A stretch of DNA of 64,000 nt. It comes from Clostridiales bacterium. Lineage in GTDB: Bacteria; Bacillota; Clostridia; Christensenellales; CAG-138. The position numbers were made by a program, and so were the translations under genes. The notes beneath the pieces are model-generated. The model was not told where the DNA came from and did not search any database. It saw only the letters and a program-made list of their open reading frames with translations. The stretch covers positions 157,348-221,347 of the forward strand of contig JAAYUE010000069.1 of the NCBI GenBank assembly GCA_012517905.1, written 5' to 3'. Of this stretch, positions 9,493 to 17,438 are shown one piece after another (position 1 is the first letter of the stretch; each line of letters begins with the position of its first letter).

Positions 9493-10104
9493 ATGGATAA
9501 ACTGGATAAACATGGGAATAAGCTCGTCAAACTCTTTACGTCGACCATGCTGATTAGCACGTTTACGTTTGGCGGCGGCTACGTCATCGTGCCGCTGATG
9601 AAAAAGAAATTTGTGGACGAGCTGCGCTGGCTGCAGGAGGACGAGACGCTGGACTACATCGCGATTGCGCAGTCTTCGCCCGGCGCCGTGGCCGTCAACG
9701 CCTCGATCCTGCTGGGCTACCGCATCGCGGGCGTTCCCGGCGCGCTCGTCGCAATATTGGGCACGATCCTGCCGCCGATGGTGATCCTTTCGGTGATTTC
9801 GTATTTCTATCTTTCGTTTCAGGCAAACCCGGTCGTGAACGCGGTGCTCGGCGCGATGCGCGCGGGCGTCGCCGCGGTGATCATCAACGTCGTCGTGCGG
9901 ATGGGCTGGGGAATCGTCCGGCAGAGGAAGATCGTCCCGGTCGTCGTCATGCTTGCGGTGTTTGCGGCGGTCTATTTTTTCAAGGTCAGCATCATTCTGA
10001 TCATTCTGCTCTGCGCGGCGCTCGGGGTGGCGACGGCGCTGATCGAATCCGCGCGGGAGAAGAAAGACGGCCCTTCTTCAGACGACGATATGCGCAAAAT
10101 TTGA
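9493..10104 (+). CDS. Chromate transporter family protein, half-size (first subunit)
   Basis: Membrane protein with one CHR domain (203 residues), of the short-chain type that works as a pair. The CHR signature FTFGGGYVIVPLMKKKFV is at residues 20-40 and the SSPGAVAVNASILLGYRIAG segment at about residues 60-80; five or six hydrophobic segments follow. Family members export chromate, or sulfate-like anions; the true substrate here is unknown. The partner CHR gene starts 14 bp downstream. The start ATG 9493 lacks a Shine-Dalgarno sequence. Confidence 0.88.
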   Translation: MDKLDKHGNKLVKLFTSTMLISTFTFGGGYVIVPLMKKKFVDELRWLQEDETLDYIAIAQSSPGAVAVNASILLGYRIAGVPGALVAILGTILPPMVILSVISYFYLSFQANPVVNAVLGAMRAGVAAVIINVVVRMGWGIVRQRKIVPVVVMLAVFAAVYFFKVSIILIILLCAALGVATALIESAREKKDGPSSDDDMRKI

Positions 10105-10118
10105 CCGGGAGATAAGAT

Positions 10119-10784
10119 ATGGTTCTGCTTAAACTGTTTCTCAGCTTCATCCAGATCGGGCTTTTCAGCATCGGCGGCGGGTATGCGGCGCTGCCGCTGA
10201 TACAGAATCAGGTCGTCGAGCTGCACGGCTGGCTGACGCTTTCGGAGTTTGCGGACGTGATCAGCATCGCCGAAATGACGCCGGGGCCGATTGCGGTGAA
10301 TTCCGCGACGTTTGTCGGCATCCAGATTGCGGGCATCCCGGGCGCGATTGTCGCGACAATCGGCTGCATTCTGCCGTCCTGCGTCATCGTGCTGCTGCTG
10401 GCGTACCTGTATCAGAAATATAAGACGATGACGGTGATGCAGGGCGCGCTGGCCGGCATCCGTCCGGCGGTCGTGTCCATGATCGCGTCCGCCGGGCTGA
10501 CAATCCTGCTGCTGGCGTTGTTCGGCTCGAGCGCGGCGTCGCTGCAAAACGTCGATCTCAAAAATGCCGGTATCGTGCTCGCAGGGCTGGCCATGTCGTT
10601 TTGGCTGGACCCCAATCCCATTCTGATCATCGGCGGGGCGGGCGTCGTGGGACTGTTTTTCTATGTGCAGGGCACGCTTTCCGGTCCGGCGCGCGCGATC
10701 GTGGACGCGGCGGCGGGGGCGCTGGTGCTGCTTAGCGTCGTGCTGCTGGCGATTGCGGACCGGCGCAGAAGACGGGCGTCGTAA
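10119..10784 (+). CDS. Chromate transporter family protein, half-size (second subunit)
   Basis: Second CHR-domain membrane protein (221 residues), homologous to the upstream gene. It shares the motif FSIGGGYAALPLIQNQVV and TPGPIAVNSATFVG. Pairs of short CHR proteins are known to form one functional transporter, probably with opposite membrane topology. ATG 10119 is preceded by GGGAGATAAGAT. The C-terminus ends in an arginine-rich tail (ADRRRRRAS). Substrate is inferred only from family. Confidence 0.88.
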   Translation: MVLLKLFLSFIQIGLFSIGGGYAALPLIQNQVVELHGWLTLSEFADVISIAEMTPGPIAVNSATFVGIQIAGIPGAIVATIGCILPSCVIVLLLAYLYQKYKTMTVMQGALAGIRPAVVSMIASAGLTILLLALFGSSAASLQNVDLKNAGIVLAGLAMSFWLDPNPILIIGGAGVVGLFFYVQGTLSGPARAIVDAAAGALVLLSVVLLAIADRRRRRAS

Positions 10785-10829
10785 CATACGGCCAACCGCA
10801 TGGGATTACGGCAAGAAAGGATCGGCGCA

Positions 10830-11414
10830 ATGCAGAGCGCAATTGAGCTCGCGGAGCAAATAGAAGCGATGGGCGCGTTTCGCGCGGCGGCAATCGAGGT
10901 CGATGCGATCCCCTTCGACACCGCGTTTCGCGACGCCTGCAGGCAAAATTCCTGCGGGTTCTATAACCGCTGCTGGACCTGCCCGCCGGACGCGGGGGAG
11001 ATCGACGAGCTGATCGCGCGGGTGCGGGCCTATCGGTACGCGGTGGCGTTTCAAACCGTCTCTTCGCTGGAGGATTCCTACGACATGGAGGGGATGCACG
11101 CGGCCGCGGCGGCGCACAACCGCCTGACGCTGAAGATACAGGACCTGCTCAGTACGCTCGCGCCCGAAAGCATGGTGCTCGGCGCGGGCGCCTGCGGCAT
11201 CTGCAAGACCTGCACGAAGCCGGACGGGCTGCCCTGCCGCTTTCCCGACCGGGCGATCCTCTCGCTGGAAGCCTGCGGCATAGACGTTTCGGCGCTGGCT
11301 AAGCGCTGCGGTCTTCGGTATATCAACGGAAAAAACACCGTGACCTACTTTGGAATCGCGCTGTACGAAGCGCGCGGGCCATCCCGCGATCAGGATGGCG
11401 TTTCGGACGGGTGA
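10830..11414 (+). CDS. DUF2284 predicted metal-binding protein
   Basis: Cysteine-rich protein of the DUF2284 family (194 residues). Conserved cysteines are visible in CGFYNRCWTCPPDAG and in GAGACGICKTCTKPDGLPCRFP, suggesting an Fe-S cluster or metal site. Function is unknown; the family is common in strict anaerobes. ATG 10830 is chosen because AGAAAGGA lies 8 bases upstream; the in-frame ATG at 10800 has no such site. It follows the chromate-type transporter pair by 45 bp and may share its mRNA. Confidence 0.85.
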   Translation: MQSAIELAEQIEAMGAFRAAAIEVDAIPFDTAFRDACRQNSCGFYNRCWTCPPDAGEIDELIARVRAYRYAVAFQTVSSLEDSYDMEGMHAAAAAHNRLTLKIQDLLSTLAPESMVLGAGACGICKTCTKPDGLPCRFPDRAILSLEACGIDVSALAKRCGLRYINGKNTVTYFGIALYEARGPSRDQDGVSDG

Positions 11415-11585
11415 ACGGCGCAGCGCGGCTTCGGGCAAAGCGAAAATACCAGCGAACGGAGTGAAACGACGGTTCCTGATCCGTATTCCGGCAAAACATT
11501 GCGCCGTTATGGGCGAGCGGGCGTGCCGATTTTTGTAAAAATACTGTTCGGCAGTGGTATTGCGTCCATAGATATGGTATTATGT

Positions 11586-11604
11586 TATGGTATAATGCAC
11601 CATA
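11586..11604 (+). promoter_or_regulatory. nrdR promoter with inverted repeat over the -10 box
   Basis: Extended -10 element TGGTATAAT (11588-11596) with no clear -35. The box is embedded in the inverted repeat TATGGT-N7-ACCATA (11586-11604), and a further palindrome CCATAGATATGG lies at 11566-11577. The TATGG half-sites could bind a regulator. They do not resemble the NrdR box I know. Confidence 0.5.
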
Positions 11605-11620
11605 TAAGGAGCATACCGTC

Positions 11621-12079
11621 ATGAAATGCAGATATTGCGCCAGCATCGAAAGCAAAGTGATCGACTCGCGGCCGACGGAGGATGGAAGCGCCATCCGCCG
11701 CAGACGCGAGTGCATCAACTGCGGAAAACGGTTTACGACCTATGAGAAGATCGAGGAAATTCCGATCATGGTTGTAAAGAGGGACGGAAGGCGCGAGCAG
11801 TTTGACTCCGAAAAGATCCGCATGGGCATCCGAAAGGCCTGCGAAAAGCGCCCGGTTGCGGCGGATGTGCAGGACAAGCTGGTCGAGGACGTCAGCCGCG
11901 AGGTCTTCAACACGCTGGCCTCCGAGGTGACGACGCGGGATATCGGCGAGGTCGTCATGAAGAAGCTCAAGGACGTGGACGAGGTCGCCTATGTGCGCTT
12001 TGCGTCGGTCTATCGCGAGTTTAAGGACACGCAGACGTTCATGAAGGAGCTGCAGCGGCTGCTGGACGAGAAGAACTGA
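11621..12079 (+). CDS. nrdR: Transcriptional repressor NrdR
   Basis: Nucleotide-responsive repressor of ribonucleotide reductase genes. 152 residues: an N-terminal zinc ribbon with C3/C6 and C31/C34 (CRYC and CINCGKRF), then an ATP-cone domain ([19 protein letters not shown] onward). ATG 11621 has AAGGAG 9 bases upstream; the upstream in-frame ATG at 11582 overlaps the promoter and is not used. No reductase gene is in the window, so its targets are elsewhere. The last ~28 bp of its coding region are duplicated just beyond the stop (see findings). Confidence 0.96.
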   Translation: MKCRYCASIESKVIDSRPTEDGSAIRRRRECINCGKRFTTYEKIEEIPIMVVKRDGRREQFDSEKIRMGIRKACEKRPVAADVQDKLVEDVSREVFNTLASEVTTRDIGEVVMKKLKDVDEVAYVRFASVYREFKDTQTFMKELQRLLDEKN

Positions 12080-12197
12080 CCGTTCTTCTGAAGGAGTTGC
12101 GGCGGCTGCCGGACGAAGAGGACCGATCTCGATATCCTTTCCCGTTCGCGCAACACATGCGCGGACCGGCAGTTTTCATCATCCGCTCAGCGGAACC

Positions 12198-12220
12198 GGC
12201 GGCGGCGAGCCGCCTTTTTT
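12198..12220 (+). terminator. Terminator between nrdR and the YfiH/PgeF gene
   Basis: GGCGGC (12198-12203), 5-base loop, GCCGCC (12209-12214), then six T. It lies only 21 bp before the next start codon, so some read-through or a promoter inside the terminator region is implied. Confidence 0.75.
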
Positions 12221-12241
12221 ATCGGGACACACGGAGACGAC

Positions 12242-13105
12242 ATGGCAAACGACGGCACGGACACAACAGAATTTCTCATGCAATATGCGCGGCTTTCCCG
12301 CGGCGCGAAGTTTCGTTATGTCAACGGCGTCGGCCTCTATACGGCGCCGCAGCTGGCGCGCGCCGCAGGGTTTGACCACGGCTTTACCGCGCGGTCGGGC
12401 GGGGTGAGTATCGGGGGCTTTTCCTCGCTCAACCTGAGCTTTACGCGCCCGGAAAACCGCGATAACGTCATGGAAAACTATCGCATCTTCTGCCGGGCGG
12501 CGGAGATTCCGTTTGACGGCATGGTCATGGACAACTATGAGCACGGAACCACCGTGCGCAGGGTGGACCGCGCGGACGCGGGGAGAGGCTATCTGCGCGA
12601 TCCGCTGCCGCTCTGTGACGGACTTGTGACCAACGATCCGGCGGTTACGCTCATCACCGGCCACGCGGACTGCATGGCGTTTTTCGTCGTCGATCCCGTC
12701 CGCCGCTGCATCGGCCTTGCGCACGCGGGCTGGCGCGGCGCGCTCGGACGCATCGGCGCGCGCGTCGTGGGGATGCTGACGGAGGAATTCGGCACGAACC
12801 CGGCGGACGTTCTGGCGGCCGTCGGCCCGTCGATCTGTCCGGATTGCTTCGAAGTCGGCCAAAACGTCGCCAAAGAGTTTGCGGACGCGTTTCCCGAAAT
12901 CCCATGCGTGCTGGAGCGCGCGGGCGCAAGGCCGCACGTCGATCTCTGGATGGTTGCGTTTCGGCAGCTGCTCGAGGCTGGCGTCCTGGCGGAGCGCGTT
13001 TCGCTCTTCGACGTATGCACCATGGAGACGCCGCGCCTGTATTCGCACCGGCGTGACCATGGCAACACGGGCGGGATGGCGGCCTATCTGCGGATATTGC
13101 CGTAA
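12242..13105 (+). CDS. pgeF: YfiH/PgeF family purine nucleoside phosphorylase (multicopper polyphenol oxidase-like)
   Basis: Member of the YfiH/DUF152 family, described as purine nucleoside phosphorylases or adenosine deaminase-like zinc enzymes; in some bacteria (PgeF) they correct peptidoglycan errors. 287 residues. The zinc-site signatures are visible: TGHADCMAFF, GLAHAGWRG, GPSICPDCFEVG and the C-terminal YSHRRDHGNTGG. ATG 12242 with GGAG 5 bases upstream. Which of the reported activities applies cannot be decided from sequence. Confidence 0.9.
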   Translation: MANDGTDTTEFLMQYARLSRGAKFRYVNGVGLYTAPQLARAAGFDHGFTARSGGVSIGGFSSLNLSFTRPENRDNVMENYRIFCRAAEIPFDGMVMDNYEHGTTVRRVDRADAGRGYLRDPLPLCDGLVTNDPAVTLITGHADCMAFFVVDPVRRCIGLAHAGWRGALGRIGARVVGMLTEEFGTNPADVLAAVGPSICPDCFEVGQNVAKEFADAFPEIPCVLERAGARPHVDLWMVAFRQLLEAGVLAERVSLFDVCTMETPRLYSHRRDHGNTGGMAAYLRILP

Positions 13106-13193
13106 ACGGCAAAGTCTGCAAAGACCCGTCAAACGCGACGGCTCGAAGGACTTTTTTCTCAATAGCATATGGGGGCGTGAAGTCGCCCGTCGA

Positions 13194-13222
13194 TTGACAA
13201 TCTTTGCGGCCAAGAGTATAAT
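13194..13222 (+). promoter_or_regulatory. Consensus sigma-A promoter of the foldase lipoprotein gene
   Basis: TTGACA 13194-13199, 17-bp spacer, TATAAT 13217-13222: both hexamers are perfect. A GGGCG/CGCCC hairpin lies just upstream at about 13173-13188. Confidence 0.85.
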
Positions 13223-13276
13223 TCATTCGTTTCAACACAAAATCAGGGTTGCTTTACCAATTGATAAGGGAGACAG

Positions 13277-14410
13277 ATGTTCATGAAACTCAACAAGACG
13301 ATTGCGCTGGCGGTTGTGATGCTGCTGGCGGTGACCTCGCTGTTCGGCTGCCAGAGCAAGCCGGTGCTTGCCGCGACGGTCGGCGATCAGGAAGTCACCG
13401 TAACCCAGCTGAAAAGCTCGTACACGAACAGCCTGAGCTACGCCTCCGCATATGGCTACGATACGTCCACCGACGAAGGCATCGAGGGCTTTCGCAACTA
13501 TCTGCTTGACAACCTCATCTCGTCTGCGATGAAGGTCTATCAGGCGAAGCAGGCCGGCCTCACGCTGACCGACGAAGAGATGACCGCGGCGAAGGAAACG
13601 GCGCAGACGAACTATGACGACACCGTTCAGAACTTCGTCGACCAGGCGACCAGCGCGGGCGCGACCAATGTGGAAGCATATGCCAAGACGCTGTTTACCA
13701 AGGCGCTCGTGCAGAACAAGACCACGGTCAAGAAGCTCAAGGCGCAAATGCTCGACGACGCGATCAACCAGACGCTCGTGAGCAAGCACAAGGACGCGCT
13801 GCTCGAAGGCGTCGCCCTGACGGACGACGAGTTGCTCTCGAAGTACACCGAAGAGCTCGCTTCCCAGAAAGCGCTCTTCGACGCGACGCCGTCGCAGTAT
13901 TTCACCTATGACACCTATGCGCAGTATGGCTACAACGCGCCGCCGGTCTATGTGCCGGACGGATTCTTCCGCGTGCGCCAGATTCTCGTGGCCGATGAGG
14001 AGACCGCGCTTCTGGTCAAGCAGAAACTCGACGCGGGAGAGGACTTTGAAGCGCTTTTGACGGAATACAACACCGATCCGGGCATGCAGGGCGACACCTA
14101 TGCGGACGGCTATCTCGTCGGCGAAGGCGCGAGCTTTGTCGAGTCCTTCCTGACCGCCGCGCTTGCGCTGACGGAGAACGGTCAGGTCTCCAACCCCGTG
14201 CAGTCCGATTACGGCTGGCACATCATCAAGCGCGTCTCCACCGAGCCTGCGCACGAAATCGCCTATGAGGACGTCAAGGCGGCGTTCGACACCTACGAGC
14301 AGGCGATGTACCAGTCGCAGTATTATTCGGACATCGTGAGCGCCTGGATCGCGGACGAGACGCTGGTGACACGCTATCCGGACAACTATGCGTCCGTCGG
14401 CAAATCCTGA
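13277..14410 (+). CDS. PrsA/SurA-like peptidylprolyl isomerase lipoprotein
   Basis: Extracytoplasmic folding factor. 377 residues: signal peptide with lipobox ending LFGCQ (Cys near residue 26), a SurA_N-like helical chaperone region (about 35-230), and a parvulin (PpiC) domain at about 232-335 with RVRQILVADEE, the ALTENGQVSNPV segment and DYGWHIIKR. The protein would be anchored to the outer face of the membrane and help secreted proteins fold. ATG 13277 and ATG 13283 share the same GGGAG site; spacing (4 or 10 bases) does not decide between them. Transcribed from a consensus promoter. Confidence 0.9.
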   Translation: MFMKLNKTIALAVVMLLAVTSLFGCQSKPVLAATVGDQEVTVTQLKSSYTNSLSYASAYGYDTSTDEGIEGFRNYLLDNLISSAMKVYQAKQAGLTLTDEEMTAAKETAQTNYDDTVQNFVDQATSAGATNVEAYAKTLFTKALVQNKTTVKKLKAQMLDDAINQTLVSKHKDALLEGVALTDDELLSKYTEELASQKALFDATPSQYFTYDTYAQYGYNAPPVYVPDGFFRVRQILVADEETALLVKQKLDAGEDFEALLTEYNTDPGMQGDTYADGYLVGEGASFVESFLTAALALTENGQVSNPVQSDYGWHIIKRVSTEPAHEIAYEDVKAAFDTYEQAMYQSQYYSDIVSAWIADETLVTRYPDNYASVGKS

Positions 14411-14425
14411 TAAGGGAGTGATAGC

Positions 14426-14515
14426 ATGAGCAAGGGGCTGAGAATCTTCAGTCTGGTCGTCGCGATCATGATGATTCTGGGGACCGTGGCGTCCATCATC
14501 TTTGCCCTGGCATAA
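14426..14515 (+). CDS. 29-residue single-pass membrane microprotein
   Basis: Short open frame beginning MSKGLRIFSLVVAIMM and ending in a hydrophobic tail, with one predicted transmembrane helix over most of its length after a basic N-terminus. AAGGGAG lies about 9 bases before ATG 14426. It sits 15 bp after the foldase lipoprotein stop and before a strong terminator, so it is the last gene of that mRNA. It resembles in form the small single-pass proteins of Firmicutes (DUF4044-like). Function unknown; it may assist the upstream lipoprotein (inference). Confidence 0.6.
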   Translation: MSKGLRIFSLVVAIMMILGTVASIIFALA

Positions 14516-14561
14516 ACACAGGGATTGCCTTCCATATTGTTGACAACAGGAACTTCTCAGG

Positions 14562-14591
14562 GCGGAGCCGGTCGACCGGCTCCGCTTTTTT
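14562..14591 (+). terminator. Strong terminator after the foldase/microprotein unit
   Basis: A perfect 24-base palindrome (14562-14585, GCGGAGCC...GGCTCCGC, central GTCGAC) followed by six T. Confidence 0.92.
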
Positions 14592-14641
14592 GCCGCCGCT
14601 GAGGGTAAATTGGCCGGCGACGTGATTTTGCGGCGCGGCGA

Positions 14642-14670
14642 TTGATGATTTTCGAGCAAATTGGTATGAT
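14642..14670 (+). promoter_or_regulatory. Promoter of the Amt-kinase gene
   Basis: TTGATG 14642-14647, 17-bp spacer ending in TGG (extended -10), TATGAT 14665-14670. Confidence 0.6.
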
Positions 14671-14758
14671 GAACTGCACGCCGGATGGCGGGCGGACACA
14701 AACGATGCGAACAGCCGGATTTGAAACCGGATAATGCGGACGGGAAAGCGGGCAAGCC

Positions 14759-16675
14759 ATGAACGGAATCGACCATCTCTGGATCGTCATCTGCGCATGC
14801 TTTGTATTCTTCATGCAGGCGGGGTTCATCTGTTATGAAGTCGGCTTTGTGCGCCCGAAAAACGTCGTCAGCGTCGCAATTGAAAACATCATTGCGTTTG
14901 TCATCGCCACGCTGGCGTACTGTCTCGTCGGGTTTGCGTTTATGTTCGGCGAGACGAAGGGCGGGCTGATCGGAACCGGCAACTGGTTTTTGCAGAATTT
15001 AACGAGCGACTACGACAACATCTTCGTGCTCTATGAGCTCATGTTTGCCGGAACCGCCGTCACCATCTTTGCGGGCAGCATGTCCGAGCGGACGAAGCTC
15101 AAGGCGCTTCTGATCGCGGCGGTGGTGACCGGCGCGGTCATCTACCCGATCTTCGGGCACTGGGTCTGGGGCGGAAACGACATCCGGCAAGGCACTCTGT
15201 TGAGCAACCTTGGATTCATGGATTACGCCGGCGCAACCGTGGTGCACTCCACCGCGGGATGGGTCGCGCTGGCGGGCACCATCGTCCTTGGGGCGCGGAA
15301 AGGGCGCTGGGATGAAACCGGAAAACCAAGACGGCTGGGACGCTCCAATATCCCGTTTGCCGCGCTCGGCACGTTCATCCTCTGGTTCAGCTGGTTTGGC
15401 TTCAACGGCGGAAACCTGCTGAAGTTTGACGACAGGGTCGGCCTGATCCTGCTCAACACCAACATCGCCGCATCCGCCAGCGTCGTCGGCGCGGTGCTGG
15501 TCACCCGGCTGACCGCGCGGGACCAGAGCTTTATGGAGGCGGTGTTCAACGGCGCGCTGGGCGGGCTGGTTGCCATCACCGCGAGTTCGGATATCCTCAC
15601 GCTTTGGCAGGCGGCGCTCGTCGGCCTGATCGCGGGCGGCGTCGTGGTGCTGGGCAGTCTGCTGCTGCTCCGACTCAAAATCGACGACGCGGTGAACGCG
15701 ATTCCGATCCACGGAATCGGCGGCGCGTGCGGAACGATCCTCTGCGCGGTGTTTGCCGCGCCGGACAAGCTCGTGCTGCCGACACGGCTGCAGCAGATTC
15801 TGGTGCAGCTGCTCGGCGTCGGCGCCAACTTCGTCTGGGCCTTCGGGCTCGGGCTTGTCATGTTTCTCGTGATCGACAGGACGATCGGGCTGCGCGTTTC
15901 GGACGAGGAGGAGGAAAAGGGCCTGAACGTCGTGGAGTTTTCCGATGTGGCGTCCTGGCTGGAACACCTGAAAGAGGAGCACTACGCGCAGCTGACGCAG
16001 GACCTCTACAGCACGATACAAAAGCAAAACGCCGATCTGCAGCGGCAGTCCGATCTGCTCGTCGCGACGCAGGAGCGCGAGCGCAAGAAGATTGCGCGGG
16101 ACCTGCACGACGGCGTGGGGCAGTCGCTCGTCGCGCTGAAAATCAACATTGGCCTGTTTCAGCGGATGTCCGAGGACGCGGCGGTGAAAGCACACGCGGG
16201 CAAGACCATCCGCATGGTGGACGAAACCATCGCCGAGATTCGGAATGTGATCGGCAATCTGGAGCCCGCGGCGCTGAAAAAAGACGGTCTTGCCGCGAGC
16301 GTGAAAAGCCTCTGCGAAAAACTGGAAAAGATCGGCCCGATTCAGTTTCACTGCGCCATCGCCGGCCGGATGCCGCACTGGAGTGAAACGGAGGAACTGA
16401 ACATCTTCCGCATCGTGCAGGAGTGTCTGACCAATATCATCAAACATTCCGGCGCGACGGTGGCGGACGTCAATATGTTTCCGCTGAGCGACCGCCTCTT
16501 TCTGATCAGCGTGATCGACAACGGCAGCGGCTTTCCCATCCAGTCGGTCGATAACGGCCTCGGGCTGTCTTCCATTCGGGAGCGCAGCGCCATGCTCAAC
16601 GCGAAAATCGTGATCGACAGCGAGGAAGGACGCGGCACAAAAGTGATACTCGAGGTTCCCTATGAAAAAGATTAA
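14759..16675 (+). CDS. Ammonium transporter-histidine kinase fusion
   Basis: Membrane ammonium sensor: an Amt/MEP/Rh domain fused to a cytoplasmic NarL-type histidine kinase (638 residues). Residues about 1-385 are an 11-helix Amt domain that keeps the pore features: Phe in LYELMFAG, twin histidines in ATVVHSTAGW and IPIHGIGG, and WFGFNGG. The Amt C-terminal signature (RVSDEEEEKGL) leads into a coiled coil, a HisKA_3 H-box RKKIARDLHDGVGQ with H450, and an HATPase domain (SGFPIQSVDNGLGL). Ammonium binding or flux presumably controls autophosphorylation; such Amt-kinase proteins are known elsewhere. It overlaps the response regulator gene by 14 bp. Confidence 0.93.
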   Translation: MNGIDHLWIVICACFVFFMQAGFICYEVGFVRPKNVVSVAIENIIAFVIATLAYCLVGFAFMFGETKGGLIGTGNWFLQNLTSDYDNIFVLYELMFAGTAVTIFAGSMSERTKLKALLIAAVVTGAVIYPIFGHWVWGGNDIRQGTLLSNLGFMDYAGATVVHSTAGWVALAGTIVLGARKGRWDETGKPRRLGRSNIPFAALGTFILWFSWFGFNGGNLLKFDDRVGLILLNTNIAASASVVGAVLVTRLTARDQSFMEAVFNGALGGLVAITASSDILTLWQAALVGLIAGGVVVLGSLLLLRLKIDDAVNAIPIHGIGGACGTILCAVFAAPDKLVLPTRLQQILVQLLGVGANFVWAFGLGLVMFLVIDRTIGLRVSDEEEEKGLNVVEFSDVASWLEHLKEEHYAQLTQDLYSTIQKQNADLQRQSDLLVATQERERKKIARDLHDGVGQSLVALKINIGLFQRMSEDAAVKAHAGKTIRMVDETIAEIRNVIGNLEPAALKKDGLAASVKSLCEKLEKIGPIQFHCAIAGRMPHWSETEELNIFRIVQECLTNIIKHSGATVADVNMFPLSDRLFLISVIDNGSGFPIQSVDNGLGLSSIRERSAMLNAKIVIDSEEGRGTKVILEVPYEKD

Positions 16676-17312
16676 GGTGTTTCTGGCGGACGACCACAAA
16701 ATTCTGCGCGAGTCGCTGGAGATATTGCTCTCGCAGAAAGAGAATATCGAGATGGTCGGCGCAGCGGGCGACGGGCAGGAGGCCTACCGGAAGATCTGCG
16801 AGCTCAAGCCGGATATCGCCGTGCTGGATATCACCATGCCCGGCCTGAACGGGCTGGACCTGGCGGAAAAACTCAAAGCCGAACTGCCGGATGTGAAGGT
16901 CGTGATCCTCACGATGCACAAATCGGGCGAGTTTGTCAGCAAAGCGCTCGGCGCGGGCGTGCGCGGCTATGTGCTCAAGGACAACGCGCTGGAGGAGCTG
17001 ATCGAGTGCATCGAGTTGGTCTCCGAGCGCAAGATCTATCTTTCGCAGGACATCACGGATATCGTTGTGAGCGGATTTATCAGCCACAGCCGGGAAAATC
17101 CGGAGACGATCGAAAGCGCCGTCTCTTCGCGGGAAAAGGAGATCCTCCAGCTGCTGGCGGAGGGAAAATCCAACAAGGAGATATCGGATCTATTGAACCT
17201 GAGCGCGAAAACAGTCGAGACGCACCGCGCGAACATCATGCGAAAACTCGGGTTTCACAACATCACCGACCTTGTGCTCTACGCCGTGCGCAACCACATC
17301 ATAGAACCGTAG
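16662..17312 (+). CDS. NarL/FixJ-family response regulator partner of the Amt-kinase
   Basis: Two-component output protein, 216 residues: receiver domain (ADDH acidic pair, phospho-acceptor D56 in IAVLDITMPG, conserved Lys in YVLKDNALEE) and a C-terminal LuxR-type helix-turn-helix (SREKEILQLLAEGKSNKEIS, KTVETHRANIMRKLGF). Its start lies inside the kinase gene (14-bp overlap), indicating translational coupling and a dedicated pair. The next gene is an ammonium transporter, the likely target (inference). Confidence 0.94.
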   Translation: MKKIKVFLADDHKILRESLEILLSQKENIEMVGAAGDGQEAYRKICELKPDIAVLDITMPGLNGLDLAEKLKAELPDVKVVILTMHKSGEFVSKALGAGVRGYVLKDNALEELIECIELVSERKIYLSQDITDIVVSGFISHSRENPETIESAVSSREKEILQLLAEGKSNKEISDLLNLSAKTVETHRANIMRKLGFHNITDLVLYAVRNHIIEP

Positions 17313-17323
17313 GTACAGCATAA

Positions 17324-17373
17324 ATACGGTAACTTTACAGGAAATACACCGCAAAAATCAGTTTTTACCGTAT
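17324..17373 (+). promoter_or_regulatory. Inverted repeat upstream of the second ammonium transporter
   Basis: ATACGGTAA (17324-17332) and its exact complement TTACCGTAT (17365-17373), separated by 32 bp, in the gap between the response regulator and amt. Candidate operator for the LuxR-type regulator. Confidence 0.45.
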
Positions 17374-17438
17374 ATGGCGCTCTGTTGAAATTCGATAAAA
17401 TGCCTGTATCACAATATGGGGTGGAGGCGTTTTTTACG

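Noticed and set aside
12097..12375. 92-codon frame between nrdR and pgeF
   Set aside because: Crosses the terminator and overlaps pgeF; contains duplicated nrdR sequence, not a gene.
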